A DNA stretch of 64,000 bases, taken from assembly GCA_022747635.1 (NCBI GenBank), contig JAKTNV010000003.1:28686551-28750550 (forward strand). Reading direction: 5' to 3'. The notes beneath the pieces are model-generated. The model did not search any database and was not told where the DNA came from. It saw nothing but the letters and a program-made list of their open reading frames with translations. The stretch comes from Hetaerina americana (taxonomy: Eukaryota > Arthropoda > Insecta > Odonata > Calopterygidae). Positions 63,138 through 64,000 of this stretch are shown piece after piece; the stretch's first letter is position 1, and every line of letters begins with the position of its first letter. Made by a program: the position numbers and the translations under genes.

Positions 63138-63284
63138 AGGAGATGGGGAAGAAGAAGTACGGCGACGATTGCAGCGACAGCAGCGAGTGCGGCGTGGAGG
63201 GCGGGACGTGTGACAGCGAGAAGCGTGTGTGCCAATGCCTCCCCGGGCTGAGTGTCACCAATCACATCGACAAGTGCGGCAAGA
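63138..63284 (+). CDS. internal exon encoding a six-cysteine EB/EGF-like module
   Basis: This is the only well-supported host coding sequence. It is preceded by a long polypyrimidine tract ending TCCGCAG (acceptor AG 63136-63137) and followed by the donor AAGA|GTGAGT (GT 63285-63286). The 147 bases equal 49 codons. Two bases precede the first full codon and one base follows the last, so both borders are phase 1, the usual design of shuffled extracellular modules. The translation runs from EMGKKKYGDDCSDSSEC to HIDKCGK, with cysteines spaced C-x5-C-x6-C-x6-C-x-C-x11-C as in EB or EGF-like domains, which form disulphides outside the cell. Third codon positions are mostly G or C, unlike the AT-rich flanks. 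The neighbouring exons are not in view, so the protein is not named. An alternative acceptor two bases downstream (63138-63139) would change phase. Confidence 0.8.
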
Positions 63285-63944
63285 GTGAGTATACACACGG
63301 CGCGTGCCCACGCACGCACACACACTCTCTGCGGTCCGCCGGAGAGAATACCGGAGGACACGTTTTTCTCACCGGCCGTCACTTGAACAAACGCTCAGAC
63401 CCCATTTGCTTTCGTTTGCCGCACGAATACAAGCCCACGGCCACCAAATCAGATGATCTGTCAGTCGAACAAACCGCATTTCGAGTGGCGATGGGAAGTT
63501 CGTAAGCGAAGGGTTTAGAAGGAGCCGGTGATTTATCCAACGCTGCGGACGCTGAGAAGTACACTGCAAAGGAAACTGCCTCGATCATTATTAATGGGAA
63601 CTTTAAGTGACTTTTTATAGTTCGAGGAGACCAGCTTGATTAGATTTTACTATTATGACTGCACTATAATTTTCAGTATTCCATTTTTATCCGAAAAAGG
63701 GTAGTTAGTCACATCAACTTAAACTGCTGAAACTATAAATGTTAGGTTTGATGCCGCAGCAAATTTTAGACAAGGCAGAAATAGATTGTAGATTTTGACG
63801 GTTGTTTTTATCAAAAAAATTGTAATTATGGGGGTGTTCCCATATTCATATCTTCGTCACGTTTTCCTTGCAACTCAACGGACGTCCTGTCATCAATACG
63901 GTTTTCGATGACATTGAACCATTTCAAAATGTTAAAATGCTTCA
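63285..63944 (+). other. start of the downstream intron
   Basis: Begins GTGAGTAT after the exon. It contains a (CA)n-like CpG-rich patch near 63291-63325 and then AT-rich sequence. The open frame that runs through the exon to 63505 is read-through into intron. No second exon was recognised before the window ends. Confidence 0.55.
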
Positions 63945-64000
63945 ACCTGACCGGAATTCAAACCCAGATACTTCGATACCCGGACACCGAGGGATTCGGG
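63945..64000 (-). repeat. possible tRNA-like/SINE head cut by window edge
   Basis: The minus strand holds GGGTTTGAATTCCGG, a B-box-like segment, preceded by GTGTCCGGGTATCG. The A box would lie outside the window. Weak call. Confidence 0.3.

Noticed and set aside
63101..63505. 134-codon frame read as a single-exon gene
   Set aside because: The frame crosses a strong acceptor and a strong donor; only the 147 bases between them have cysteine-module coding character.

Overview
This window looks like nuclear DNA of an arthropod, most likely an insect with a large, repeat-rich genome. By eye it is AT-rich, has long gene-free stretches, and carries several mariner-family transposons, a Penelope-like retroelement, tRNA-derived SINEs, a degraded LINE and long (TA)n arrays. 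There are no operons, rRNA genes, CRISPR arrays or prokaryotic signals. The species cannot be named from this evidence.

Only one host coding piece is supported. It is a 147-base exon near the right end (63138-63284, + strand) with strong splice sites, symmetrical phase 1-1 borders and a six-cysteine EB/EGF-like module of a secreted or cell-surface protein. Everything to its left may be one very long intron or intergenic DNA; I found no other convincing host exon.

Layout. 1.0-3.04 kb: Penelope-like element on the minus strand with an intact reverse transcriptase plus GIY-YIG endonuclease frame and a hammerhead-ribozyme-like motif at its 3' end. 12.4 kb and 39.3 kb: two copies of one tRNA-derived SINE family. 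18.25-19.2 kb: possible LTR-integrase scrap and a mariner fossil. 20.35 and 22.0 kb: tRNA-like SINE heads. 33.4-34.0 kb: broken LINE. 34.28-34.48 kb: second SINE family. 37.18-38.51 kb: nearly complete mariner with one frameshift, apparently inserted in a short repeat. 45.4-46.9 kb: composite of (TA)n arrays, an internally deleted mariner, a second Penelope-type hammerhead-like motif and an inverted mariner end. 48.45-49.20 kb: 753-bp deleted mariner with perfect 33-bp terminal repeats. 51.71-53.02 kb: decayed full-length mariner. 56.8-57.55 kb: (TA)n plus a tRNA-like SINE and an exact 185-bp direct repeat. 61.95 and 63.95 kb: further tRNA-like pieces.

Between these lie AT-rich DNA with nothing recognisable and, every few kilobases, GC-rich islands of a few hundred bases with long purine-only or pyrimidine-only runs. 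Their long open frames are low-complexity artefacts. The mobile elements do not form a pathway. The closest functional relationship is that full-length mariners of a given family, elsewhere in the genome, could mobilise the deleted copies seen here.
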